Shown: positions 45,865 to 56,420 of the stretch, in pieces
Layout of the letters: the number at the start of each line of letters is the position of its first letter
Numbering within the stretch: position 1 is the first letter of the stretch
Assembly: GCA_033961575.1 (NCBI GenBank)
Contig: CM066735.1
Location: 36,971,501-37,035,500, forward strand
Length of the DNA stretch: 64,000 nt
Direction: 5' to 3'
Source: Aselliscus stoliczkanus
Taxonomy: Eukaryota; Chordata; Mammalia; Chiroptera; Hipposideridae
Made by a program: the position numbers and the translations under genes
Notes under the pieces: model-generated
Seen by the model: the letters and a program-made list of their open reading frames with translations, nothing else
The model's database searches: none
Told to the model about the DNA's origin: nothing

Positions 45865-46400
45865 TGGTGTCAGATGGGTACTATGTTTATCAAGTTGGTA
45901 GATGGGAGAGGGGTAAGTGGCAGGGTGAAAAATGTGAAGGTATTAAGAAATATAAATTGATCATTACAAAATAATCATGGGGATATAAAGGAAAGCATAG
46001 GGAATATAATCAATAATATGGTAATAATTATGCATAGTGCCAGGTGGGTACTAGACTAGTTGGGGGGATCACTTCTTAAATTATATAAATGTCTAGCCAC
46101 TATGCTGTATACCTGAAATTAACATAAAATAATATTGAAAGTCAACTGTAATTGAAAAGTTAAAAAAAAGGGTGGGGGAAATGTGAAGGGGAATAATTTC
46201 CAGGTATAAGCAAATAAGTCATGGAGATGTAATGTACAGCATAGGAAATATAGTCAATAATATTGTGACATGGTACAGTGTCAGATGGTTGCTGGATTTA
46301 TAGTGATCACTTCTTTGAGTATATAAATGTTGAATAACTATTGTGTAAACCTGAGACTATAATATTGTATGTTAGGTATATTTTAAATAAAAATCTTTTA
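45865..46400 (+). mobile_element. LINE-1 3' UTR
   Basis: 'gtgtcagatgggtactatg', 'gaaggtattaagaaatataa', 'gtgccaggtgggtactagac' and 'gtcagatggttgctggattt' match the 3' UTR of the L1 at 55080-55674. It ends in an A-rich tail near 46400. Together with 44895-45297 it forms one L1 missing the rest of ORF2. Confidence 0.88.
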
Positions 46401-46915
46401 AAAAATGAAATCCTGCTATATGCAACATGGATGAACCTTGAGGATGTTTTGCTAAGTGAAAGAGGCCATTCACAAAAGCATAAACACTGCATGATTCCAC
46501 TTAGTTAAGGTGTTTATAATAGCCAAAGTCATTATTCAGGGAGTGGAATGGTGATTACAAAGAACCAGGGAAAGAGGGAATGGGGAGTTGTTTTCAATGG
46601 GTATAATGTTTCAGTTGCACAAAATGAATAAGTTTTAGAGATCAACAGAGTGTTTATAGTTAACAATATTGTACTGTGCACTGAAAATACATGCTAAAAG
46701 GGTAGATATCATGCTCAGTGTTCTTACTTGCCCAAACTCAAACCAAAAGGGGATGGAGGAAACTTTTGGAGGGGATGGTTATGTTTATTATCTTGATTGT
46801 GGTGATGGTTTCACAGGGGAGTGCATATGCCAGAACTCATCAAGCTGCACATATTATATCAGTGTAATGTTTTGTGTATTCATTATTCTTTAATAAAGCT
46901 GTTTTTAAAACCCAT
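46401..46915 (+). mobile_element. Old L1M 3' end
   Basis: 'caacatggatgaaccttgag', 'gctaagtgaaagaggccatt', 'gggagtggaatggtgattac', 'gtggtgatggtttcacag' and a terminal AATAAAGCTGTTTTTAAAA match the 3' region of an older L1 subfamily. Confidence 0.85.
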
Positions 46916-47047
46916 AGTGTAATTTCTGGTTATACATGAAGCAATGAAACCAAAAATTTTAAAGCAAGTAGACATCACCAAAAAAGAATCCTTACTGGGA
47001 AGAAACACCCAAAAACGTCATGAGCAGGGTAAGTCTTTCTGTGCAAT

Positions 47048-47195
47048 GATGCTCAATATTCGCTGCTCAATACAATTACTGGAGATTCTAGAAATTGGTG
47101 CAGTTTAACTGGCCCAGGGTGCAGTCTAGATATCGGGAGTGGGTTTTTTTAAAGCTCCCCGGGTGATTCTAATATTCAGTGAAGATTGGAAACGA
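47048..47195 (+). mobile_element. MER5-like hAT MITE fragment
   Basis: 'gctgctcaatacaattactg', 'tttaaagctccccgggtgat' and 'tctaatattcagtgaagatt' followed by a GGAAACGACTG end resemble MER5/MER20-type terminal structure. Confidence 0.65.
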
Positions 47196-48085
47196 CTGCT
47201 TCAGGGTAAACTCCATTCTCATTACACAGTAAGGAGTTCCTTATAGGCAAAATAACTTTTGTATGATAAATTTGGAAATCCATTTAAATACTTCATTTCA
47301 TACAGTGAGTTACTTGATCAATTTAATAGCATACAAGAGATTCATCCCAACAGTGATGAGATACAAAAATAAACGTGTATTGCTATTGTAAAATAACAGT
47401 GCACACATTTTACCCACTACTGTCTCTCTTCCTCCCACCCCAAATTCAACCTCATTGGGATCACAACTGCCAAAGCTACTGTTGGTCAGCCTGAGAATCA
47501 TATAAATATTCTAGGCTACTGACTCTATCCTACTAGTAAAACAAATAACTGTATAAAAGTTTTTACCTCACACGAGATTTCAAAGACATTATCACACTTA
47601 GTAACTGTAGATGAAACTCCATGAGGTTACTGTGAGCAGTCATGACTTTATTATACATAACTAGGGAGTTTTAGCAATTTTCCCAATGTCACTGCTTTCT
47701 TCCCTTTCTGTGAAATTCCTCAGAATATGCTCTTACAGTAGCATTAAGGACTATGAAAAAGAAAATTGCTGAGTCAGTATAGAAATGCCGTTTTGGTAGT
47801 GAATATAGGCAGGACACAATTGGATAAAGGCAAAATGGGGTTCACCAGAGAAGAGAAGTGTTGGTGAGTCTGTATCTCAGCCCTGGAAACAGAACTCCTA
47901 AGATGCAACCCCAGTGAGACATACAGTGTCATGACAGAGAAGATGCCAGTCAAGCAGTCCTTGACTCACTGGATTTTTTTCTTTGTCCCTACATAGGGAC
48001 ACGAGCTCAGAACTATCTCATGGGGTACTCTTCAAGCACGTGGCCAAGGTAAGTGACACAGTATTTGAGCACCCATTACTCATTC
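47196..48085. other. Unannotated DNA
   Basis: A possible antisense MIR scrap lies at 47590-47700. No gene. Confidence 0.4.
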
Positions 48086-48780
48086 AACAGTTTCATGCAA
48101 CAAGTATTGATTGAATATCAGCTATGTACAAAGCACTAGAGGACACTCAATGGGAAGAGACAGAAATATGAATGAAATACTGATCCTTAAATAAGTCTGC
48201 ATTCACATAGAGACAAATGTGTTACTATGACATAAGAGAAGCACAGAGAAAATGCAATGAGAATTCAGATTAGAGAAATTGCATCAGGATGTACAGATGA
48301 TAGATTCAGGCTGGGTGGAAAATATGAGGAAACAGACCAGTTCACCAAAAAGCCAACCTGCTAAAGGGTCAACTCTCCAAAACCTCTACATGAGCTGATC
48401 ATTGCGGAGGACTAGGATTTGGACGTGAAACAAACAATGAAGAATAGAGTGGGGCTGACTAGAAATTTTTGACTTGGGGAATCAATGAGAAATGGAATCC
48501 ATATTTTAGAATGTGACATGGGGCATGCAAGACAGAGAATCATTTTTGCTTGGCTAAGCTAGAGCAAAGAGTGTTTATAAGGGAATAAGACAAAATAAAA
48601 AGAGAAAAGTTGCAAGATGAGATCATGAAGAACCAATGTATCTGGCTAAGGAGTTCTGAGCATTAGACAATGTCCACTTTATCCAGCAATGAAGTGACCT
48701 GGCCAGAGATCTCTGTTTCTAAAAGTTTATAATGGCCTCAAGGAAAGATTGAAAAGGGAGTCCAAACAGGTTACTACAGA
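48086..48780 (-). repeat. L2 relic
   Basis: 'caagtattgattgaatatca', 'gctatgtacaaagcactaga', 'gcattagacaatgtccactt' and 'gaagtgacctggccagagat' follow the order of antisense L2. Highly diverged and gapped. Confidence 0.5.
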
Positions 48781-48830
48781 TAGAACAAAGGCCTAACCCC
48801 TGAGCAGTAACATGTACGTGGGAGTAAATA

Positions 48831-49068
48831 CTGGGGGTGCCAAAAAAAATGTATGTAAGTGGACCTTTTGGTCAACATCGCTCAAGCAGTAGTTCACCAT
48901 AATCAGAAGTGTCTAGACACTGATGGTAACCACTTTGAACACCTCTCATAATTGCAGAAGTCAAACATGACTTGTATCCACCTTTTGTTATCAGTATATA
49001 TTGAGTATTGTAATTTTAATACAGTTTTCCTTTCTTAAAATGTATATACATTTTTTTGGCACCCTCTG
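48831..49068 (+). mobile_element. TA-flanked Tc1/mariner MITE (238 bp) with transposase tail remnant
   Basis: The ends CTGGGGGTGCCAAAAAAAAT and (complement) CAGAGGGTGCCAAAAAAATG form a terminal inverted repeat of about 24 bp. TA occurs on both sides (48829-48830, 49069-49070). Between them the plus strand encodes about 30 residues ending in DGNHFEHLS and a stop at about 48951, like the last residues of Tc1/mariner transposases. The core of the enzyme is gone. Confidence 0.82.
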
Positions 49069-49070
49069 TA

Positions 49071-49729
49071 TTTCACTCAAGAAACCAGACTGGCCACTGC
49101 ATAGGGGCTGTGTGGAAAAATAAGATTAGGCTGAGAGCGTGATCAGGGTGTGGACTGCCTGAGAAGGTAAGCAGACATGAGGTTTCCAGGTTCCTCCACT
49201 AGCCAGCTCTGGCTTTAGATACACCAGGGGACCTCTCTGCATCTCAGACCCCCACTTACTAAAAGAAGGAAGTGAGGCAGCTGGGAAGTTTACCCAGTCT
49301 CCCACTTTCAATTTTATGACTTTTACAGTAAATACAATTGCCCCAGAAAAAGCCATTGTATGTTCCTGAGTGGGAAAAGTCAAGAGGAAAGGGACTCTGA
49401 AACACAGGAGGCTGTCAGCAAATACCTATTGCAGGTATTACTGTGTTGCTAACACTCTCAGCACAACGCCTTCTATCCTGATGTCATATTTTAGACTCTT
49501 AGGAAAGCGTTTGATATACACCTACCTTGCAGCATAAATCACTGCTGAAGATGGGCAGTGTGCTTCTCTTGTAGAACGCATAATGATATAATTGCAAAAT
49601 GGATTCAGATGAGCATTTCAAAAGGGGCATGGAAGGTGGTAAAATATGAAACTGCACTCATGAACTGTTCAACAGTCATCGGTACAACTACTCTTCATTT
49701 AGTCCACATATTATCGTTCATTGCTATTG
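49071..49729. other. Unannotated DNA
   Basis: No gene or repeat recognised. Confidence 0.4.
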
Positions 49730-50040
49730 GGCCAGGCTTAGAGCACTAGGTGAGGAATTGAGTGGTAAATCAAAAGAACGTCGGCTCTTCCTTCATGACG
49801 CTTACAGTATAGGAGACAAATAAACATACATATTCAAACTGCCAGCAGTACTATGAAAAAAAAAAAACACAATAAACTGGGGTGAAGAGCAGCCTAAGCA
49901 ACTGATTTAGAATGGGAGGTGGGAAGGATTGACAAGTCTCCCATGAGACAGAAATAGTTAAGCTGAGGCCTGAGGATGAGAAGTCAGCTAGGCCAAAATT
50001 AGGGGAAGGAGGGAATCACATTTCCTTTTTCTTGCTGTTG
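49730..50040 (-). repeat. Probable L2 fragment
   Basis: 'ggctcttccttcatgacgct', 'acagtataggagacaaata' and 'gttaagctgaggcctgagg' fit antisense L2 order. Confidence 0.4.
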
Positions 50041-50368
50041 GAGAATAGTGAAGACGGAGGCCAGCCCACTGTGACTACTGGTCAACCAGAAGTCACATCC
50101 TCTCCATTCCATGACCTTCTCTGACACCACCCCCAGCTCTTTCAGGATCTGGTGGTCCCCATATAACTCTTCCCTTACCTCTTCCCTCCAACGTTAACAG
50201 GGAAGCTACCTGGGCTTTGGAATATTGTTTTTTATTCCTTTCTTTTCTTAATCATTGTTTTGAAAATGATTAAAAAGTTTAAAAAAAAAGGCCCAAAGTA
50301 AAAACTACCCAAATATATGTAGATCAACTGTTTAGATACTATATAATGTTGATATTGGAAGTTTCTCT

Positions 50369-50441
50369 TTTTTTTTTATTTTTTTTTTTTTTGAGGGCCG
50401 TGTCACTGGCCCTCATATGTGGGACTGAACCGCAGCCGCTG
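50369..50441 (-). mobile_element. Short tRNA-derived SINE, 5'-truncated
   Basis: T-rich tail, GAGGGCCGTGTCACTGGCCC and B-box-region complement, ending at CCGCAGCCGCTG without the head. GGAAGTTTCTCT at 50357-50368 and 50442-50453 is a perfect TSD, so truncation occurred at insertion. Confidence 0.92.
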
Positions 50442-50453
50442 GGAAGTTTCTCT

Positions 50454-51950
50454 CTTTTTCACATTCAGTCTTTCCCTGACATGCAGTCTTATTTGTACAA
50501 CCCTCTTATTCCTGTTAACACATTGGGCATTTCCGTCTCAACTTTTTCCTGTTTACTCAGACCCGATTTTTTTTTTTTTTTAATAATAACTTTTCACATC
50601 ACAGTTCAAATGTCAAAATTCCCAGTATGTATATTCCCAAGATGTATATATAATACTACATATTTTCAGAAAGGGAGAAAAGCTACCACAATAAAAAAAA
50701 AAAAGTTCTATTATCAGCTCAATGTTTTCCACACAAGGGCTTTAGATTGAAAAACCTCTGCAGATTCTGAACTGATAAAAAAGACTTACTTAGACTGACA
50801 GCAAGATTACTGTCAAGCAGCAAGGGAGACCAGCAACCAGACACCTGGAACAGATCAATTTCTTCTGGGATTAACTATCCTTAGCATATATGTGTATAAT
50901 ATTTACACCTCAAATTGTATCCAGTATAGTAAAGTTTAAGTTTTAAAATGCAACAATGCTACATTGTAATAATTTGTTTGGAAAAAAAGAAGAAAAATTA
51001 AGAATATTTTAGTATAATAAATGACTGAGTAGGTAGCCTTCACTTCCTAAAAGTTAACTTACCTTTAAGAGTTAAGTGCAATGAATAAATGAGATAAAAG
51101 CACTGGAAATACACCCTATGATCAATATGTTTAATAAGAACTCTCAAAGATGTAAGAAAGAGAAACATTTAATAAGCAGTATCAGACAAAGATGTAAGAA
51201 ATAAAAACATTTAATAAGCAGTATCAGCATGGGAGAGACTAGTATACAAATAGTAATGGGCATTTGTTGTCTATTATCATAAAGGAAAAATGAGACATAG
51301 AGCAGGTTTAAATGTCATTAGAAAAAAATTAGGTTAAGAAACTCAAGCAAAGTAAATTCATTAATGTCAGGAAAATAATTTTTATGCAAATAAGCATTAA
51401 GTGCACAATGTTTTACATGCTCTTTCAAATATTTCTCCAAATTAGTCTCTTAAATTCTCATTGTCCAAAAAAAAAACAAACTGTACTGCAACTTCCCTCA
51501 TCCCACATTCTCACTTGTTACAGTAACCAAGCAAAGACGCTTTAATTGTTCAGTTCCCCAGGAACATGGAAGGTCTTAAATGAATTTTGTGATATATGTG
51601 TGATTGTACTTTGGGAGTAGCAGGTCTTTGAGTGCAAAGTTTACGTTACAAAGAGCACAAGGATGGTGATGAACGTCTGCTGCAATTTGGTTCATTACTG
51701 CAATAAAGACATCACAAGAAAATAGCCTCCCTGTTGCAGTGAGCTACCACCAGAGGGGGAGTGTGAGCCATAAAGCAGGAGCAGAGCTGGAGAAACCCTT
51801 TGTTACAAGAGCAGTTCGAAAGAGAAACATTTACCCTATTTATGTAAGTGCTTTTGACATGTAGATATTTATTTATAATTCAGTAGTTCATATGTACAAA
51901 TAAGGTATAAAGAATAAAAGGAAATACCTATGTACCCTACTTAATTTAAA
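50454..51950. other. Unannotated A+T-rich DNA
   Basis: No gene. Includes the tandem duplication at 51146 and an octamer-like ATGCAAAT at about 51382. Confidence 0.4.
51146..51229. repeat. 42-bp tandem duplication
   Basis: Two adjacent units, each AAAGATGTAAGAA...CATTTAATAAGCAGTATCAG, differ at about three positions (51146-51187 and 51188-51229). Confidence 0.9.
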
Positions 51951-51962
51951 AAATAGGACATA

Positions 51963-53386
51963 GGGTCAAGATGGAGGAGTAGATAAATGCTGTGCTAACC
52001 TCCATTCAGGACCACATCAATTACAACTAAACTACAGGACAACCATCATTGAGATTTGCCTAAAAGTGTTGCTAAACCAAAGCCTTAACAACGACGGACA
52101 TACAGAAGAAGCCACCTCGAGACTGATAGGAGAGGCAGAGACGCAGGACAAGCTGGTCCTACACCTGCGTGTGACCATTAAAAACTGGGATATCTCAGCT
52201 GCGGAAGTTCACTCCTAAGGAGTGAGGTGTCCCAGCCCATCCCCGGCCCAGAGTTTCGGTGCTGGGGAGAGAAGTCCCTATGATTTCTGGCTGTGAAAAC
52301 CAGTGGAGATTGTGGGTGAGTGAGAAGGGAAGCTGCAATTCCAGAAGCTCCTCTTTAAGGGCCACACATGGACTTACTAGCTGATGAACTCCATCCCTCT
52401 GAGCTCCAGCACTGGGGGAACAGCTTGAAAGGCGCCAGGGACACACGGGGAGGAACTGAATTCACTAGCCTCAGGGTGAGGGCTGGAGGGGCAGTTTTCT
52501 CCCAGATGGAGGAGCTGGCAGAAGCTATTCCTTCTTTGTTGAGCCCTCCGCCTCTTTGCATGCAGATGCAGCAGACGCCAAATCAGAGTCTCCATCAAAC
52601 TGGCTAACACCTTTCATCTGCCCTGCCCCATGATTCCGTGAGACCACGCCCCACCCAACTTTTAGGCACATCCAAGCTGATTCCAGTTGCTTTTCTGTAT
52701 AAACAGCCTGCCTAGGCTCATGCTTCAGACATTCCTAAAATCTCTCAAAGGCTCACAAAACCCAAACAAGCAGCATCTGGCTTCGGCAGATCCCATACCT
52801 CTGGCTGAGCAGCCATAAGCCTGGGACTAGGGACAGCTGGCCTTGGTTCACGGGTTGGCCTCAAAAGACACCTCCAAGCACAGCATGGGCAGTGGCCATC
52901 CCTGGATTGCTTTGTGGCTCATGCCAGGTGGTCCTAGGCAGGGCACAGACTGCGGCTGAACTTGGCCAGTGGCAGGGCTCCCCCTCAGGAGGCCCCTGGG
53001 CTGGCAGGCCCAGTGGCCAGCTTCAGAATGGGCCGGAGCATTACACAGCCACCTTCAAGGATGACACACCCAAAGGGCAGACTGGGTAGGCACCAGAGCC
53101 CCGCTAAAGTGAACTCTGCTCTGTAGGGTCAGCACCTGCACCACAGCTCCTCCACTGAAGTCATAGCCAGTCCTCACAACCAATCAGCCTAAGGGTCAAT
53201 CCTTACCATTGCAAATAGCAATCAAGTCTCAAATACAACAGAGGGATACACATGGAGCACTCAACTCTGGTGACCAGGGAGACTGCATCTCTGGGTCCCA
53301 CAGGACACCTACTATATAAGGCCACTCTACTAAGGCCAGGAGACATAGCAGCCCTACATAGGAGCAAACACAGGGAGGCAGCCAAA
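51963..53386 (+). promoter_or_regulatory. LINE-1 5' UTR with YY1-type site
   Basis: The region carries the L1 5' start; TCAAGATGG at 51966-51974 matches the YY1-binding core known to set the L1 transcription start. The body is GC-richer than the surroundings (52200-53100) and has many short frames on both strands, which are not genes. Whether it is active cannot be judged. Confidence 0.65.
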
Positions 53387-54286
53387 ATGGGGAGACAAAG
53401 AAATGTCCCATTTAAAAGAACAGGACATAGCTCCAGAAAAAGAACTAAACAAAATGGAAACAAGCAATCTACCAAATGCAGAGTTCCAAACATTGGTTAT
53501 AAGGATTCTCAATGATCTCAGGGAGAATTTCAACAAATAGACAGGTAACATAAAAATGGAGATAGAAAACATAAAAAAGAATCAGTTGGAAATACAAGAG
53601 TACAATAACTGAAAGGAAAAATACATTACAGGGAATCAAGAGTAGATTAAGTGAAGCAGAGGAGCGAGTCAGTGATTTAGAAAATAAGGTAGCAGAAAAC
53701 ATCAAGTCAGAACAGCAAAAAGAAAAAGGAATACAAAAACAAATGAGGAGAGTTTAAGGGGCCTCTGGGACAACATCAAGTGAATCAGCTTTCACATGAT
53801 AGGGGTACCAGAAGGAGGAGAGAGAGCAAGGAATTGAAAACTGAAAACCTATTTGAAGAAATAATGACTGAAAAATTCCCTAACCTGGTGAAGGAAATGG
53901 ATAATCAAGCCCAGAAAGTGCAGAGAGTCCTAAACAAGATGAACCCAAAGAGGCCCACACCAAGACGCATCATAATTAAAATGCCAAAAGTTAAAGACAA
54001 AGAGAGAATCTTAAAAGAAGCAGAAGAAAAACAGCTACCTACAAGGGCGTTCCCATAAGACCATCTGTCAGCTAATTTCTCAACAGAAACTTTGCAGGCC
54101 AGAAAGATTTTCACAACATATATAAAGTGGTGAAAAGCAAGGACCTACCACCAAGATTACTCTACCCAGTGAAACTGTCATTTGGAATTGAAGGACAGAT
54201 AAAGAGCTTCCCAGACAAGAAAAAGCTAAAGGAGTTCATCACCACCAAACCAGTATTACAAAGAATCTTAGAGGGACTTCTTTAAG
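53387..54286 (+). pseudogene. LINE-1 ORF1 (RNA-binding protein), degraded
   Basis: Starts near ATGG at 53387. In broken frames it reads NKMETSNLPNAEFQTLVIRI-like sequence, a coiled-coil stretch, then (53780-54058 open frame) EEIMTEKFPNLVKEM and RRIIIKMPKVKDKERIL, and finally the C-terminal domain PRLLYPVKLSFGIEG and KEFITTKPVLQRILEGLL before a stop near 54285. ORF1p is a trimeric RNA chaperone that coats L1 RNA. Several stops and frameshifts make it a pseudogene. Confidence 0.88.
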
Positions 54287-54316
54287 ACAAAAAAAAAGAG
54301 AGAAAAAGATAAAAAT

Positions 54317-54606
54317 ATGAATAATAAAATGGCAATAACTACATATCTATCAACAACTACTTTAAATGTAAGTGGATTAAATGCTCCAATCAAAAGACAT
54401 AGGGTGGCTGAATGGATAAGGAAACAAGATCCTTACATATGCTGGCTCCAAGAGACTCACTTCAGATCAAAAGACACACTGAAAGTAAGGAGGTGGGAAA
54501 AATTATTTCAAAAAATGGAAATGAAAAAATTTTTTAAAGCTGGGGTAGCAATATTTATACCAGACATAATAGACTAAAACAAAGGCTATATAGCAGACAA
54601 AGAAGG
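54317..54606 (+). pseudogene. LINE-1 ORF2 endonuclease N terminus
   Basis: An 86-codon frame (54317-54577) encodes TLNVSGLNAPIKRHRVAEWI, LQETHFRSKD and KAGVAIFIPDI, the start of the apurinic-type endonuclease with its Asn (TLN) and Glu (QETH) active-site residues. A stop follows, and at about 54605 the sequence jumps to the ORF2 C terminus. The rest of the endonuclease and all of the RT are missing. Confidence 0.9.
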
Positions 54607-55674
54607 ACCCAGTAATCCCACTTCTAGGTAATTATCCAAAGAAATCCAAACTGTTACTTCGAGGGGACGTGTGCATCCACATATTCATTGCAGCATTGTT
54701 TACAATGGCCAAGATGTGGAGGCAGCCTGGGTGCCTTTCAGTGGATGAATGGATAAAGAGGAGGAGATATATATATATATATTGGCATATTGCTCGGCCA
54801 TGGAAGTTGAAATGGGTTCTCACCATCTGTGGCGGCATGGATGGGCCTGAAGGGTATTATGCTGAGTGAAGTATGTCAGACGGTGAAAGACAGACGCAGT
54901 GTGATTTTGTTTATATGTGGAATCTAAAGAACAAAATAAACAAAGAAACAAAACAGGAACAAAGTCATAGATACGGAGAACATTTTGATGGTTACCAGAC
55001 AGCAGGGGGTTTGGGAATGGGTGAAAAAGGAAAAGGAATAAGTACAAATTGGTTGTTACAAAGTAGCCATGGGGTATAGGGTATAGCCTAAGAAATATAG
55101 TTAATAATATTGTAATAACTAAGTATGGTGTCAGATGGCTACCAGATTTATTGGGGTGCTAGATGAGAGGGGACAGGGTGAAAAAGGTGAAGGCATTAAG
55201 AAATACAAACTGGTAGTTACAAAATAGACATGGAGATGTGAAGTAAAGCATAGGGAATATAGTCAATGATATGGTAATAACTATTTATAGTGCCAGGTGG
55301 GTACTAGATTAGTCAGGGGATCACTTCTTCTTAAATTATATAAATATCTAACCACTATGCTCTTCACCTACAATTAATATTAAATAATGTTGAATGTCAA
55401 CTGTAATTGAAAATTTTAAAAGTGGGGGAAAAGGTGAAGAGAATAAGAGGTTTAAATTTCCAGGTATAAAACAAGTAAAACATGGGGATGTAATATATAG
55501 CATAGGAAATATAGTCAATAATATTGTGATAGCAAAGCACAGTGTCAGATGGTTGCTGGACTTACAGTGATCACTTCTTTGAGTGTATAAATGTTGAATA
55601 ACTATTGTGTCCGCCTGAAACTAATAAAATATTGTATGTTAGCTATATTTTTATGAAAAACCTTTTAAAAAATT
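54607..55674 (+). mobile_element. LINE-1 ORF2 C terminus and 3' UTR
   Basis: Resumes with 'gacccagtaatcccacttct', then GDVCIHIFIAALFTMAKMW and CLSVDEWIKR codons (frame 54669-54869) and the 3' UTR ('gtgtcagatggctaccagat', 'gccaggtgggtactagatta'). It ends in an A-rich tail. Confidence 0.88.
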
Positions 55675-55689
55675 AAATAAGACATAAAC

Positions 55690-56420
55690 TAATATAGCAT
55701 GATACAGCCCTCCCTGGGTTTTCATCATCAATCTTCCTCCATCCCAGAGATAAACACCAAATTTGGAATTTCTCATTTCATGTCTTTTTTGTACTTTTGA
55801 TGATGATTTCTGATGAACAAAGCTTTTATTTTATTTTAATGTATTATATTTCTCAATCTTTTCTTTATGGTTTGTTCCTTCGATTAGATTGTTGTTGCTT
55901 TTTAATTCCTCCACATCCTGAGTACATAGTCTCCTTCATTTTCTTTTATAATTTTTAGAGTTTGGTTTTTCATATTTATTTTTAATCCACATGAAAATTA
56001 TATTTGTTTATGGTATGAAGTAGAGAGCTAATTGTTTTCCATATAGATAAACAATTACTTGAGGACCATTTTTGAATTACTCATAAATATGCAATCCAAC
56101 TATATCATACACGAGAGTCCCATCTAACGTATGGGACTGTTTATGAATTCTCTTCCGTTTTGCTAGTCTGTGTCTATTCTTACTCCAATACCACCACGTC
56201 TCATTCTCTACAGATTTATACCAAGTGACCACACTTGGTTTATCTACTTCAACTTTGGTTTGTCTATTTTCAGCTATGAGATTTTGTATTAATTTAATTT
56301 AAAATATTTTAACATATGTGCTTTGTATACGTTCTTATAATTTCCATGACTGTAGTCTTTGCATGTGACTTAGTCTACAGTCTGTAATTTCTCTTGACTT
56401 GCTTATGTCAAGTCACACAT
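55690..56420 (-). repeat. Old L1M ORF2 fragment
   Basis: Complement of old L1 ORF2: 'aatccacatgaaaattatat', 'gtttatggtatgaagtagag', 'caattacttgaggaccattt', 'ctattcttactccaatacca' in the usual order. Much diverged. Confidence 0.65.

Larger units (their letters stand above)
51963..55674 (+). mobile_element. End-to-end LINE-1 lacking most of ORF2
   Basis: Both ends of the L1 are present: the 5' end GGGTCAAGATGGAGGAGTAG and the 3' UTR with A-rich tail near 55674. The flanks AAATAGGACATA (51951-51962) and AAATAAGACATA (55675-55686) are a 12-bp TSD with one mismatch. The element is about 3.7 kb instead of the usual 6-6.5 kb, because ORF2 jumps from its endonuclease N terminus to its C terminus at about 54605. 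Confidence 0.9.

Noticed and set aside
51963..53386. GC-richer stretch as a CpG-island promoter of a host gene
   Set aside because: It coincides with the 5' UTR of an L1 copy flanked by TSDs, and no exon follows.
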